DNA of 64,000 nt, from positions 1-64,000 of the forward strand of contig JAPZLL010000044.1 in the NCBI GenBank assembly GCA_036250225.1, in the 5' to 3' direction. Below, one piece after another: positions 9,361 through 19,972 of this stretch (the stretch's first letter is position 1; each line of letters opens with the position of its first letter). Under the pieces are notes generated by a model. It was not told where the DNA came from. It worked only from the letters and a program-made list of their open reading frames with translations, and ran no database searches. The translations under genes and the position numbers were made by a program. The stretch is from Cercophora sp. LCS_1 (lineage: Eukaryota > Ascomycota > Sordariomycetes > Sordariales > Lasiosphaeriaceae).

Positions 9361-12300
9361 TTCAGCCCAGATTCGAGCTCATTCGTCACCACTTCACCCA
9401 ATGAAACCGGGCCGCGAATTTTCCCGATCCTTACCTGCGTACACCATCCGTTGCTTAACAAAGATGGACCAACCCATGACCGGTGGCAATGCCGTGCCTC
9501 CCCCACGAATCGCCACAAGTACCTGACGACAGTTGGTCCAATGGGGACGACGAGGCATCTCCGGGCAGTAATCTCATTTGTCCCCAAGCTACCTTTGGTA
9601 TCGGCAGCCCCGCTCACTCCATCAACCAGCGCTATTTGAGGCCAGCTCGAAATCTCTGCTCGAGACTCAGTCCTAAGACCACAAAGGCAGCACAAGTAGC
9701 ATGTCGCAGTCTATACCTCCCAAGGATAATCCGTGTTGGATGTGGAATAAAATTTTTTGACGTATATTCTTCCATCTCCTCCCCTCTCGGTACCCCGTCG
9801 TGGTCGAGAGCGTTCTATTCTCCTTCCGGCCGGATAGCTCCGACCTTGAAAATTGCCCTGGGGGCCTCGTTTTTGGTGGCAGTGCGTTTGATAAACACGG
9901 CGTGCTTGTATTATCCTTGGTGGAGGGAAGGAAAAAGAAAAAGAAAACAGCTGGGCAGGGTTGTTGGTTTGATTCGGGGGCCAGGCAAGCGTGGTTTCTT
10001 TCTCGATGGTATGTTCGTTGCGGTGGGAAAAATATTCCGCGGCAGTAAACGGAAGGGAGAGAAAAAGCTGTGAGTGGTCTGCGATCTGGTGGGAAACGGC
10101 GGGCAGGTTCGGGTTTCTTCCTCTCTGATTTCGGCGCGAGGAGGATCCTGCGGTTGGTGAGTGAAAAGAGAAAGAATAGCTGCAAGTTCTCGACCTTGTT
10201 TGGATACTGGGAAGGTTTGGTATCTTGTGGTCGATGATAGTTGTTGACGACGCAAGATTGAAAAGATTGCCGCTGCTGCTGTGATGCAGACGCACGAGCG
10301 AAACTTGGAAAGTTTTATCTATTTAAAAGAAAAAAGGTTGGCGAGATGGCTCTGTCCTTGTCGCACTTGCCTTGAACGTATGCAGGGCCAAGTGTGTTTA
10401 GAGAACAACATGGACTCGAAAAGAGGATGCCCTTGTTGCTGAAAATCAGGGATTCGACCGTACTTTTGCCTTCAGGAAAATCTCAGCTGGTTGATTGCTC
10501 AAACGAAAATATATCTAGGCGGCGCGATGCCTACCTATAAACAACACACAACCCTGAAGGCAGCCCTGAATTAGTCCTCCCCATCATGTCCACGTACACC
10601 CTCTCCTTCACCGTCACCAAGCTCACCGCCACCATCATGAAGTAGTCGCCGACCCCGCCTCCCACATGGTTGTTGGGCGATCTCCTCCCCGAAATAGTCT
10701 AATTTCGTCCTCCCCATCGTCACCCAACTCATCCGCTTCCCCATTTCATCCCACGACATACGCCCCCCAATAACCATCGATTTCCCTTCACCTCTAGAAC
10801 CGGCCCACAACCGCGGGGCGGTGGGGGCGGTGGTGTGTGACAGCCTCTAGTTGGAAGGCGGACAACTCGATGTTCGCCTCAGCGGTGATGGGTGCGCTGC
10901 GTTCTCGTCAAACTTTCGGATGTGGGAGCCTCTTGTCTTTTTCTTCTCGGGGGAAGCGTCCGCGGCGGGGGGATGGAATGCATTGTCCATTGTGAGATGA
11001 ACCGGGTTTTTCTTCAGGGCCGAGGTGCCGAGTCAAGTGTCGGATGAAAGAAGCGCCCAGCATGGCATCAAGGCGCGCTGCTGGTCCGAATCCTCCATGA
11101 AGCGCCCAAAACCATAGCCATGGGACTGGCCAGTCATGGCGTCCTTCATGATCTTAAGTCGAGTGTCAGGGGCTGACGGCTTGCCACCTACGCGAGAGAG
11201 GATCAAATCCCCCCCTGCGGCACAGTTGTTGGATCCGAGCCTCGTCTCCACCAATTGTTGACAGAGGTTGGTTTTGAATTGTCCTGGGTGGGATCCGGGC
11301 AGTTGTGGTGCTCAAAAGTTGGGGTGGTTTCTGCGTGGCGAAGGGCATGGTCAACTGCTGTTCGGTTGGGCCAGAATGGCTAAGGTCTAGTCGGGAGGCG
11401 AGGGGTAAGACTGCCCCGAGAGAGATTCGCCATACACGCCGGGGCGCTTTTCGAACGTCATGCGTCCGAAGAGTACTGGGTAGGAGGCACGGCTCGAGGG
11501 GGCGGGGTTGCGAGTGCGGCTGGTTTTGATTGTGGTTAGCGAGGGGAAACTGTGTAACGGCAAGGACAGGAAGAATTACCTCGGTGGGCAGAATGACACA
11601 GATCTCGGCATGGAGCCTGATATCTCGTTGAGAGTATCCTGATGATGGGACTATTTTGTTGATGGTCAGAAATGGGCGGGCATCGCGTGTATTCTTGAAG
11701 GGCTTCTGGGCCAGGCTTTTCGTGTGGGAGACTTTTGAGTGGGAGAAATGAATGCCCGGCAGGCAGGGTGGAAATCGAGCAGGCATGACCATGGCTTGGA
11801 TGTCTATTCCATGGATAGCTGCATCGGGGAAAACCGAATCGGGGGAGAATTTGTTGAAAGTCCCAAGTGAGGGATTGTGCGTGAGGTGGAAGAAGGAAAA
11901 GTCTTGTCTCGCACAGCCCCACGTCGTGGTTTTTTACTGCCCGGCTTTTGTCCGCAAGGCCCACTTGGTCATTGTGTGGGAAGGAGCCCTGGGACCATCA
12001 TTCTTCCGTTTCTTACGCTCTGGAAGCTGCCCAGACAGCAGAGGGAATCGGGCAATGGCTCCCTAGAAGTAATCTGGAATGGATGGAACAGTTATGCCAA
12101 TTGGGGATTCCAGGGCCACCCATCTTGACTTCAAGCTCGAAAGCTTTCGAGTGTTGTGCCATGTCACTTGCTAGAATCGTTTGGCGACTTGCGTCTCATT
12201 AAAGCCGGAAATATGAATTTGCTTCGGTGTGGGACGAGACTGAACCAGAATCTCTGGGTGTCTCAAATCTGCCGAAGGGAGTAATACTTGCCGAGAGTCA

Positions 12301-12892
12301 GACTTGCGGCTGTTTGTCACAAGCGAAGCTATCTTGACTCACGGAGACAGTACCGGATTGAAGAAGGAGGGCTTCCAGTCAACCTTCCACGGGCAGCAAT
12401 GCTTTGCTGTTTGTGGGCAACTGGGAAAGCAGACTGAATTGGAAAGCTGCGGCAGCGCGATCTGTCCGCCTCCTCGGAGAAGACGGAGAGGGAGGTGGGG
12501 AGTAGCAGAAATAACAGGTGAGGCCGGAGCTGCGAACTTACAATTGTAGGATGTTGAGTCCTTAAGGACCGCATTCTTATGCACCAGGAAGGCCTTCAGT
12601 GTTTTGTGTGTGTGAAGTCGACTGGGAAAGTCCGTCAGGGCTTGGTCTAGTAGTCGTGCTGCTTGAGGGCTTACCTGGGAATCTCGAGTCGGAGAAAGAC
12701 GATGAATTCGCGTTGCACGTTTGGAGACGCAGGAAGGCTTGAAGCCTGTAGTTTGAGGAAGGGCCTGGGCTCCCACGTATTTAGTGTCTATTTACTTTGG
12801 GTCCGCAAAGGAAGATATGGGACGCCGTTGACAGTCAAATGCGTACTTTGAATGTTTGCTCACCATGATCGCAAACATGCGGTTGAGGTCAC
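9361..12892. other. 3.5-kb gene-poor stretch
   Basis: No recognised protein family. One minus-strand segment around 11166-11792 has an intron-like element (GTAATT ... CGCTAACC ... CCAG, about 11522-11580), so a rapidly evolving or decayed gene is possible, but the translated parts look non-conserved. Remaining frames look like chance openings in GC-rich DNA. Confidence 0.35.
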
Positions 12893-13110
12893 AGAAGCAG
12901 GGCTATAAGGTCAAGACTCGTAAGAAGAGAGAAGCCCTGGCTATAAGGTCCAGAGTCGTAAGAAAAGAAAGGTCCTGGCAATAAGTCCAAGAGTCGTGAG
13001 AAGCAGAAACTCACGACTACAAGGTCAAGATTCGTAAGAAGAGGAAAGTTCTGGCCATGAGGTGAATATTCGTAAGAGGAGGAAAGCCGCGACTACAGGG
13101 TAAATAATCA
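12893..13110. repeat. Degenerate tandem repeat, about 45-bp unit
   Basis: About five diverged copies of a unit built on GGCTATAAGGTC.AGA.TCGTAAGAA.AG.AAG.CCT run head to tail between 12893 and 13110. Copies carry point changes and small indels. It lies upstream of the hypothetical gene at 13287. Confidence 0.7.
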
Positions 13111-13286
13111 TAAAAAATCTTGAAGTTCAGCCGTTTGTTCGAGTTGGGGTAGGTCATGGCAGAGCTGGTGTTTTGGCCTTGCACAAGGCAGCCTCGCAGG
13201 CCCCGTACATTCGGTGCAGCCGCACCACCGATAAAATCCCGCCAGCTTTTGGAAACCTCTCTTCTTTCTCTCAACACCACACAACA

Positions 13287-13796
13287 ATGGCGACCTCGCA
13301 AGACACCACCGCCGCCGACCGCGCCGCCGCCGCCGCCCACGCCCGCGCCCGAGCCAGCATTGGCTTGGGCGGTCCTCCGCCTGGGCCCTGGACGCCCACC
13401 TACCGCCCTGGGTCTGGCCCGCCCTCGGCACCCGTCTCACTGGCCCTGGCCTCGGACCCCCATCGGGGGTCCCAAATCAAGGAAAAGGTCAACAGGAAGA
13501 CCTGCAAGCCTGCGGGCACCTGGTACCGGGTTGCCCACGCCGACGGCAGCCAGACCATGGTGCCAGGACCGGTCATCCTGGACCATGTGTCGCCCTGGGA
13601 GCTCGAGAATTTCGAGTGGCGTCTCTCCCTGAAGTGGGAGAAGGAGGAGAAGGAAGCGGCCGAGGAGGCAGAGCGGGCCGAAAAGGCCGCAGAACTCGCC
13701 AAAACGGCGAAACGACAGACCAGAGCCCAGCGCGAGGAGGCCGAGAGCACTGTCGCGGGCCCCGTCTCCGGCAGAACCAGATCGGCACGAAAGTAG
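13287..13796 (+). CDS. Hypothetical charged protein, about 169 aa
   Basis: The start MATSQDTTAADR at 13287 follows a pyrimidine- and CAACA-rich leader typical of fungal starts (CACAACAATGG); the frame is open further upstream but without such a context. The protein has an Ala/Arg-rich N-terminus, a Pro/Gly linker, a central globular-looking part (KPAGTWYRVAHADGSQTMV, ending WELENFEWRLSLKW), then a Glu/Ala/Lys helix about 40 residues long (coiled coil) and a basic tail. No family recognised. Strong codon-position GC bias supports coding. Confidence 0.6.
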   Translation: MATSQDTTAADRAAAAAHARARASIGLGGPPPGPWTPTYRPGSGPPSAPVSLALASDPHRGSQIKEKVNRKTCKPAGTWYRVAHADGSQTMVPGPVILDHVSPWELENFEWRLSLKWEKEEKEAAEEAERAEKAAELAKTAKRQTRAQREEAESTVAGPVSGRTRSARK

Positions 13797-14236
13797 ACGA
13801 TCGTCCGAGCGTCGAGGACAGAGCCGAGGCTGCGCTGTTCAGAGCAGCGCGCCTCCGTCTCTGTCCTCCCACTCGATCTGCTGCGCGTTGGTGCCTTCCT
13901 CGCCAAGTTTGTCAAGCTCGCTCCTGCCACCACCAACAGCAGAGAAAGAGCGACATCTGACGACAGAAGGAATGATCTGCCGACCCCGCGCACTGCCGAG
14001 GCTATTCGACTTACCACCGACAACCTGGCCACGTTCTGCTTCTGCTTCTACTTCTGCTTCGACTTGACCGACATTCTGCAAACACCGACTTCCCAAGCAT
14101 TCGTTCGCTACCTTACCTTTACCAACGCCCGTCACCTCACCAGTGTTTGTAGCCTACCGGCATTCGTCACTTTTCCAGCAAACGTTTGTCGCCTCACACA
14201 CACCCACCATTCGTCGCGGTCGGTTCATCACGCGCA

Positions 14237-15383
14237 ATGGGAAAAGGGGCAAGAGAGGACAAAGGGAAGAAAAGAGTTGGGGTCAGCGAAGACAGAGGTA
14301 ACTTGGATGAGGGAGACGCATAGGAACGCGAGCCAGGACCCGAAACGTCTGAGAACCAACAGCCGACATCACGTACCCAGCAGCCAGGCCCAGCCTCGGT
14401 TCAAACGGCACCAGAAGTCCGAGCTCGTCCCAACTACAGCCTGTCGCTTCCTCGTGTTCTGATCCGTGCAATGCCCCATCACGATGGTCGGACCTACGCC
14501 GATGCGCTTCGCGGTCGTCCATTTGTTCCACCTCCAGCACCCCATCCCAGGCGCAGATCTGTTCCACTTACGCCTCCCCAATCTAGAAGAACACAGCAGA
14601 CTCATCCGCCAACCGAACTGGATCTTGTCGTCTCCCAAGGTGGAACAGACACAGTCCCCAGGCCGCAACGTAAGTGCCCGGACCTTGCCCAAAATGGCAG
14701 AGTGACGTGTAGCTAATGTTGATAAAGGAATCCTAGTACCAGTCACCCCACCGATTGAACTCGTCGAGCGCGCGGCCGGACCCGACACTGCTCCAGCGAC
14801 CAGCACGGACCCAGCTACTGATACAGCTCTACGGACCAGCACGACTCCAGTGATCCGCACAGATCTCGCAACCGAACACGACGCTACTCCGGTCGTCGGC
14901 TCGGATCCGTCCATAGATATAACTCTACCGACAAGCACAGATCCGGAGGTTGATACAGGTCCAGAAACCAGTACAGCTCTAGTGATGATGAACACGGATC
15001 CCGCGACAGAACTGGACACTGCCCCATGGACTGGTACGGATCCAGCGACCAGTACAGGTCCAGAGATTGATACAGATCCAGCGGGTGATACAACTCCAGG
15101 GATCAACACAAACTCAGCAACCAACATGAGAGGGATGGCATCGCTTCGGACTTTGATGTCTTGGCGAAGCTTGACACGCCTGATGTGGCTAGCTGTCATT
15201 CTGTTGGGAGTCGGAGCTGTCATCCTCCAGTTGGCGGACAGTGCCGAGCCAAATGCAAGGCGACACAGACTGGCAGACAACCGAAACGACAACCTGCAGG
15301 CATCGAGAGATACGGACCTACAAGCGAGTTTGTATCCGCTTTGGGTTAATCGAGAGCAAGATAGTGTCCAAGTGCGAACCTAG
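14237..15383 (+). CDS. Low-complexity Thr/Asp/Pro protein with one membrane helix; in-frame TAG
   Basis: The frame from ATG 14237 (MGKGAREDKGKKR) runs through a TAG at 14321-14323 and continues open to a good intron at 14670-14727 (GTAAGT, branch GCTAATG, AAAG). It then ends at 15383. After the intron come imperfect repeats of the type STDPATDT / TGPEIDTDPAG (roughly 115 residues). These are followed by a single hydrophobic helix (LMWLAVILLGVGAVILQLAD) and a polar tail of about 45 residues. A shorter model could start at ATG 14471. Alternatively, a 39-nt intron (14298-14336) would remove the stop, which is short for fungi. No family recognised; a wall-spanning or surface-anchored protein is only a guess. 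Confidence 0.5.
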
Positions 15384-15962
15384 TGTCCTAACGCCGGATG
15401 CATGACCTCCCTGACTACTATCTGGAGACAGGCTTGGGAATCGGTAAGTCCTTGAATATCTGTTTTGCGCACCTCGCTAACCGCCCACACAGATGACGAA
15501 CAAAGGGAGGATGCGTATTTGGGGATGGTCGACGTAGTTCAGGGAAAACATTCAGCGTTTTTGAGCAGTGTTTGCGGTAATAGTAATGCAGCGGAATGTC
15601 TTGTGTTTCTGCCACGTTGCGGCCCAGATAGCTGCTCTTGTGATATTGTCTGGGCCTCGCTTGTTTTGCGTTTGTACCTTGTGCCCCAAATACCCTCGTT
15701 ATGTTACGGTGGGAGTCGCAATATCTAATCGAGGCCTTTAACCACTTACTTTCAGAGGTCTTGACAAAGTAATCTAAGCTCACTGGCGTCGTCATGCTGT
15801 AGTTGGGACAATCTGGGTATTCCGACGACTACTTGTTTTTCTGATATCTGCCCGGGAGTATGGGATCTCCTCGTGGTGTTTCACATGATCCTCAGAGAGA
15901 GACGCCGTTCAAGGAACCAGCTCCCCATTGACTAGAGATTGGTGAAATACTTGACTAGACGG
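15384..15962. other. Intergenic between convergent genes
   Basis: No conserved frame or repeat was recognised. Confidence 0.35.
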
Positions 15963-17474
15963 CTAAAGATCACCAAGCTCCTTCACTTCTTGCCCAACAC
16001 CCAGATCCTCAATAACCCTGACACCAGCAGACCTCCCGATCGCTACACCCTTTTTATCCAACGCAACAGCCGAGACCTTCAACCCCTCTACGTCGCCAAC
16101 GTGGATCACTGTCTCGAATCCCTGCTTCCTTGCAACACCCAGCTTCTTGACGCTCCCATCCTCTCTCTCGCCCCAAACCTCCCATTTCTCTGTCTCGGTA
16201 TCCCCATTCCAGGAAACATAGGCGCTCACCCCGTCGTTATTCCTCAGCGCGACAACAACAGGCTCTTCCCTAGGTCGTCCAACCCATTCGTACCGAAAGC
16301 CGCGGTAGCTTTGAACCCCTTTGCCCAGGTAGGCGTGAAACAGGATATTGCCATGGGTGTCGTATTCAGTAATGGCACCGGCCTGTCCCCAGTTCACGAA
16401 GACGTTGTCGTTCTTCAGGACCTGTGCGTTACCCTGCGACAAGGCGGATATGCCATCGGGGGCATTGAACCGTTTCAGTTCAGTAGCGGTGTTATCCGTG
16501 TGGTTGAGACGGAAAATCCTAGCGCTGCTAACGGGGTGGACGATCCCCACGCCGCCGTGATGATCGATCCCGCGGGCGGCGTTATCGAAGAGGGAGATGG
16601 TCTCGATGGTGCCACCTGTGGATTGGGACAGGAACCTGGCGTCGTGCTGGAATGCGAATTTGGCGTCGGGAGACAGGGGAAACGTGGAATTCGGACCGCC
16701 GAGTTGCCAGAGGATTGTACCATTCGGCGAGAGTTTGTAGATCGTCGAAATATGGCGTGCTGAGACGAGGTAGTCCCCCCCGGCGTCCTTGTCGACGCTG
16801 TTGACGTGGAAGTAGTCCCATGCTTCGAAGGAGGTCGTTCCCACCGGCGCTTTGAGTTTCTCGTCTGGTGGTGGGGAGTACGACAGAGACGAAAACGAGG
16901 CGAGGAGTTTGTTGGACGCAATGTCGAGTTCTTGGAAGACGCCGTCGACTATCCACCCATTCTTTTGGCCTCCATTGCGACGGAGATCGTAGGGTACGGG
17001 CTGGTAGACCTCGACGAGCGCGGTTGTTTCATTGACAAGCTTGAACTCGTGTAGCGAGATGAGGTTGTTTCGGCTCTGGAGCGCTGCGATCAGCTGGTAG
17101 GACGAGTCCAGCAGGATGGGCGTGCCGTAGCCGTGGCCGTGGAATGGGTCTAGTGTACCCTGGAAGGCTTGGAGGACGGGTTGGCCGCGGTAGCGGACCG
17201 CTTGGAAGTTGGATACCCAGCCGGCGAAGTAGCCCAGGCTTGACCAGACGAGGTCACCGTCGTTGCGGAAGATGTAGGCTGCTTGTTGCTCGAGGGTGGA
17301 CGGGGTGCCATCGAAGGCGGGGTACGGCGCTACGAAGATGTATCCTGGGGCGACGCCGGGGGTAGCCGGGATGGTGATGTTGAGCTTTGGGGGGGAGAGG
17401 TCGGGGCGCGAGCGGAATTGCCAATCTGCGAGGGCCGGGGCCACGAGACTGAGGGCGGCGATGATCCTGGCCAT
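15963..17474 (-). CDS. Secreted arylsulfotransferase-like (ASST) protein
   Basis: A single exon of about 503 aa. Start chosen at MARIIAALSL (17474), which begins a clean signal peptide ending ..VAPALA before DWQFRSRPD; the frame is also open 36 bp upstream. The body matches the fungal arylsulfotransferase (Arylsulfotran_2) beta-propeller pattern: GYIFVAPY near the start, DGDLVWSS, WDYFHVNSVDKDAGGDYLVS, ILWQLGGPNSTF, FAFQHDARF, FDNAARGIDHHGGVG, NVFVNWGQAG, and a final Ig-like part. Bacterial ASST moves sulfate between phenols; the activity of fungal members is not established. Several N-glycosylation sequons (NTS-type, e.g. NSTF, NGTI) fit secretion. The promoter lies to the right. Confidence 0.88.
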   Translation of the reverse strand: MARIIAALSLVAPALADWQFRSRPDLSPPKLNITIPATPGVAPGYIFVAPYPAFDGTPSTLEQQAAYIFRNDGDLVWSSLGYFAGWVSNFQAVRYRGQPVLQAFQGTLDPFHGHGYGTPILLDSSYQLIAALQSRNNLISLHEFKLVNETTALVEVYQPVPYDLRRNGGQKNGWIVDGVFQELDIASNKLLASFSSLSYSPPPDEKLKAPVGTTSFEAWDYFHVNSVDKDAGGDYLVSARHISTIYKLSPNGTILWQLGGPNSTFPLSPDAKFAFQHDARFLSQSTGGTIETISLFDNAARGIDHHGGVGIVHPVSSARIFRLNHTDNTATELKRFNAPDGISALSQGNAQVLKNDNVFVNWGQAGAITEYDTHGNILFHAYLGKGVQSYRGFRYEWVGRPREEPVVVALRNNDGVSAYVSWNGDTETEKWEVWGEREDGSVKKLGVARKQGFETVIHVGDVEGLKVSAVALDKKGVAIGRSAGVRVIEDLGVGQEVKELGDL

Positions 17475-18236
17475 CTTGATGTTAGTATGGTGGTGGTTTG
17501 GAGGGTTCAATGGGATGATCTCTACTCATTGGCATAGCTTGGTTCTTATAGAGTTCGAAGATGGCGCTTTGGGGGTGGTGCATGTCGTTTTGCGCCATCG
17601 CGATTGCGTGCGTCCAGTCTTTGGTCGGGACGTCCAGACTTCGGGGATAACGGCCGGCGTCGCAACCAAGGTCGAACAGAAAATGTTGAATCAGTCTCAC
17701 AGTGGGGTGGTCTTGCGGTAACTCACAGAGGAGAGGTTGCGGTACCTCCCGCATGGGGAGTATCGAAGGCCCAGTAGAGATTTTACCAAAGGTTTTGAAG
17801 CCAGCATAACCCTTAGACTAGAACTGACATCGAGAACCTTTTCGGTTGCTGTCATTTTTCCGTCCACGGGCTGGGGTTTCGGGGCTTGGCGTCCCGGCTG
17901 CATGGCAGGCGTCACCGGCGTCGTGACGTGATCGGCATGCCAAGCCTGTGACACTCTCTCCCTCGACTTCGCTGGGTCGGAGCAGCCAGGTCCAGCAGTT
18001 TGTGGCCTGGTATGACGCCCTGCGCTGGCTAGTAGTCGTCCACACTCCGTACCCGCTGCCCTCTTTGCCCGGGCCCGCTTCTTTGACCAGAATTTCGACT
18101 CCCTGTCCCAAGCCAAAATCGCCTCGATCGCTGTCTTGAAGCCTGCGACAACGCCCTGTGCTCTTGGACAGGTTGAAGGCGGGATAAACCTTCCTTCAAA
18201 CCTGACACATGAAGGCCGAGCGCGGCGTCGAGCGAC
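17475..18236. other. Intergenic, nothing firm
   Basis: Upstream region of the ASST-like gene. Long minus-strand frames pass through 17697-18763 but show no family signal and coincide with the duplicated segment, so they are not called. Confidence 0.35.
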
Positions 18237-18840
18237 TTGAGTTGGGAGCAGAAAACCAGGGCCGAGCGAGGCATAGGACAGATAGGGAACTCTGCTCCAG
18301 AAGGGTGCCATAAAACCCCTGACCGTGAAGTCCCTCCGGATGCTAACAGCTTGCTGCTAGGACTTTTGAGCATTGAGCAGCCAACTTCGAGACGCGACCA
18401 TCCAAGTTCTCCTCCCGGAGGAGATCTCGTCCTTGGGTGCCGCCCGCGGTGAAGGGAAACACAAAATCGACTGCTTTGGGGGAATGGTTCCGGCAGCACC
18501 AGTGCCATGAAATTTTCAACGCAACATGGAATCGGAGCAAAGAAGAAGCACCGGGTATCACGTTCCCGTGCCAGCATACAGGTCACAAGGCCTGTCTCTG
18601 GGCAAGCGGCATGGAAATGTTGTCCCGGTGGCACGGTCCAGTCACAGCAAGACCACCGTTTTTGTACCTTTACCATGGAGATTGAGGGCGCCCTGGCAGA
18701 GACTTGAATCGGGAGCAAAGAATCGGGGTCAAGGAAAACATACGGCAGGGAAATCTGCTCCAAAGAGGTATCAGCAAACTCTTGGTCGTGAAGCTTTTTC
18801 GAATACTGACACTTTACTGCTAGGGAACTTGGCTATCGCG
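18237..18840 (+). repeat. Diverged direct duplication of a formerly coding segment
   Basis: Two related segments, about 18237-18370 and 18703-18840, align over roughly 130 bp. Shared blocks include GACTTGA..GGGAGCA, CTCTGCTCCA and the ends GCTAACAGCTTGCTGCTAG and ACTGACACTTTACTGCTAG, which look like branch site plus acceptor. Translated on the plus strand they stay similar (GNSAPEGC..REV..LLLGLLSIE against GKSAPKRY..REA..LLLGNLAIA). This suggests duplicated exon pieces of a dead gene. Confidence 0.5.
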
Positions 18841-18846
18841 TAATCA

Positions 18847-19162
18847 TGTCTGCGACGTCACCACCCATCTTGCTCTTCTATCAGAAATTTCGTCCCGCAG
18901 TGCCATTACCAGACAAGGGCAAGGCGAAGTTGTTCACTTTCGAGGCAACGGCTCCGACGACGCCGTCTTAGTGTCTTGGGTGGAACAAACAAGAAGAGGT
19001 TGACGTACGGGAAGCGTGGGTGTCACGTTCCATCGCCGGCTTGCAGACTACGCACAGGCACTTGCCTTTGGACATTGGGCGAGAAACCTTTGTCTTGGTC
19101 AAACGGCCTGGAGTGCCGCTCACGGATGAACTGAGACCGAAACTGGCCACTTTCGAGGGTTG
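18847..19162 (+). pseudogene. Decayed unknown gene fragment with an in-frame TAG
   Basis: From ATG 18847 the frame reads MSATSPPILLFYQKFRP, meets TAG at 18970-18972, then continues in the same frame with protein-like sequence (NKQEEVDVREAWVSRS, GRETFVLVKRPGVPLTDE) to TGA at 19160. Two related motifs, VPLPDKGKAKLFTFE and VPLTDELRPKLATFE, occur before and after the stop, hinting at a repeated domain. Further in-frame stops follow. No family recognised. Confidence 0.45.
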
Positions 19163-19972
19163 ATTTCAACAGAACGTTCGCGAAGTCTTCCTGGACGTGA
19201 CATGAAGGGGATTCAAGCGAAGAGAATGGAATGGATGAGACATTTGGAGCCACGTTATATCGGCGTCGCGCAGAGTCGGTACGCCAATCTGTGGACAAGA
19301 CTTGGAGATGTCCTCGTTTTCGACCGGAGACTCGCCGCTCACGGATTAGGCATATCACCTCACATCAAGAGACCGACCTACAACCTAAAAACGCGACGCC
19401 TTCTGGCCTTGGCATGGAATAAAAAATGCGACAACGTTGCCCGCCGTAACGATACCAGGAGTGAGGGCATTCCCACGTCAGCCCTGGCATGTCATGTTAC
19501 ATGCAGATAACGTTCCCTGCAACCATGGAGAACCCCTGAGAAAGTCAACAAACACCAATCAGATGCCCCAGTAGCCTGATAAGGATTCCAACACATGTCA
19601 CAAACCCATCCACCACCGACGATATAGCCTAAGGTAACACTCCAACGTGACCAACAGCCACCCACCACACCCCAAATTACCGACACGGGAGCCGGAGAAT
19701 TTCGTAAAGCATGCCAGCTAGCCATGATTGGTCCGTCAACCCAACACAGACATCCCACCTCACAAATCGGGAAATGCGGATAAAACCAATCGTCCCGTCA
19801 TGACATGCTCCCCATCGGACACCCACTCTACATACGATGCCCGTCCCGCGGTCCAGCCCAGTATATCCCTCGCGTCACGTCACGTCCCCACCAACGTCCC
19901 GTATATGACCCAGCCAAGCCAGCCAAGCTCTCCTTTGTCTGCACCCCAGATCCGATCGCCAATGCTTCGACG
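19163..19972. other. Upstream region of the LysM gene
   Basis: Possible further remnants of the decayed gene run to about 19400. The remaining 500 bp are AC-rich with no recognised element. Confidence 0.3.

Noticed and set aside
18029..18763. Minus-strand 244-codon frame, and the 204-codon one at 17697-18311
   Set aside because: No family signal. They overlap the duplicated segment, and the plus strand shows splice-like signals and more protein-like translation there.
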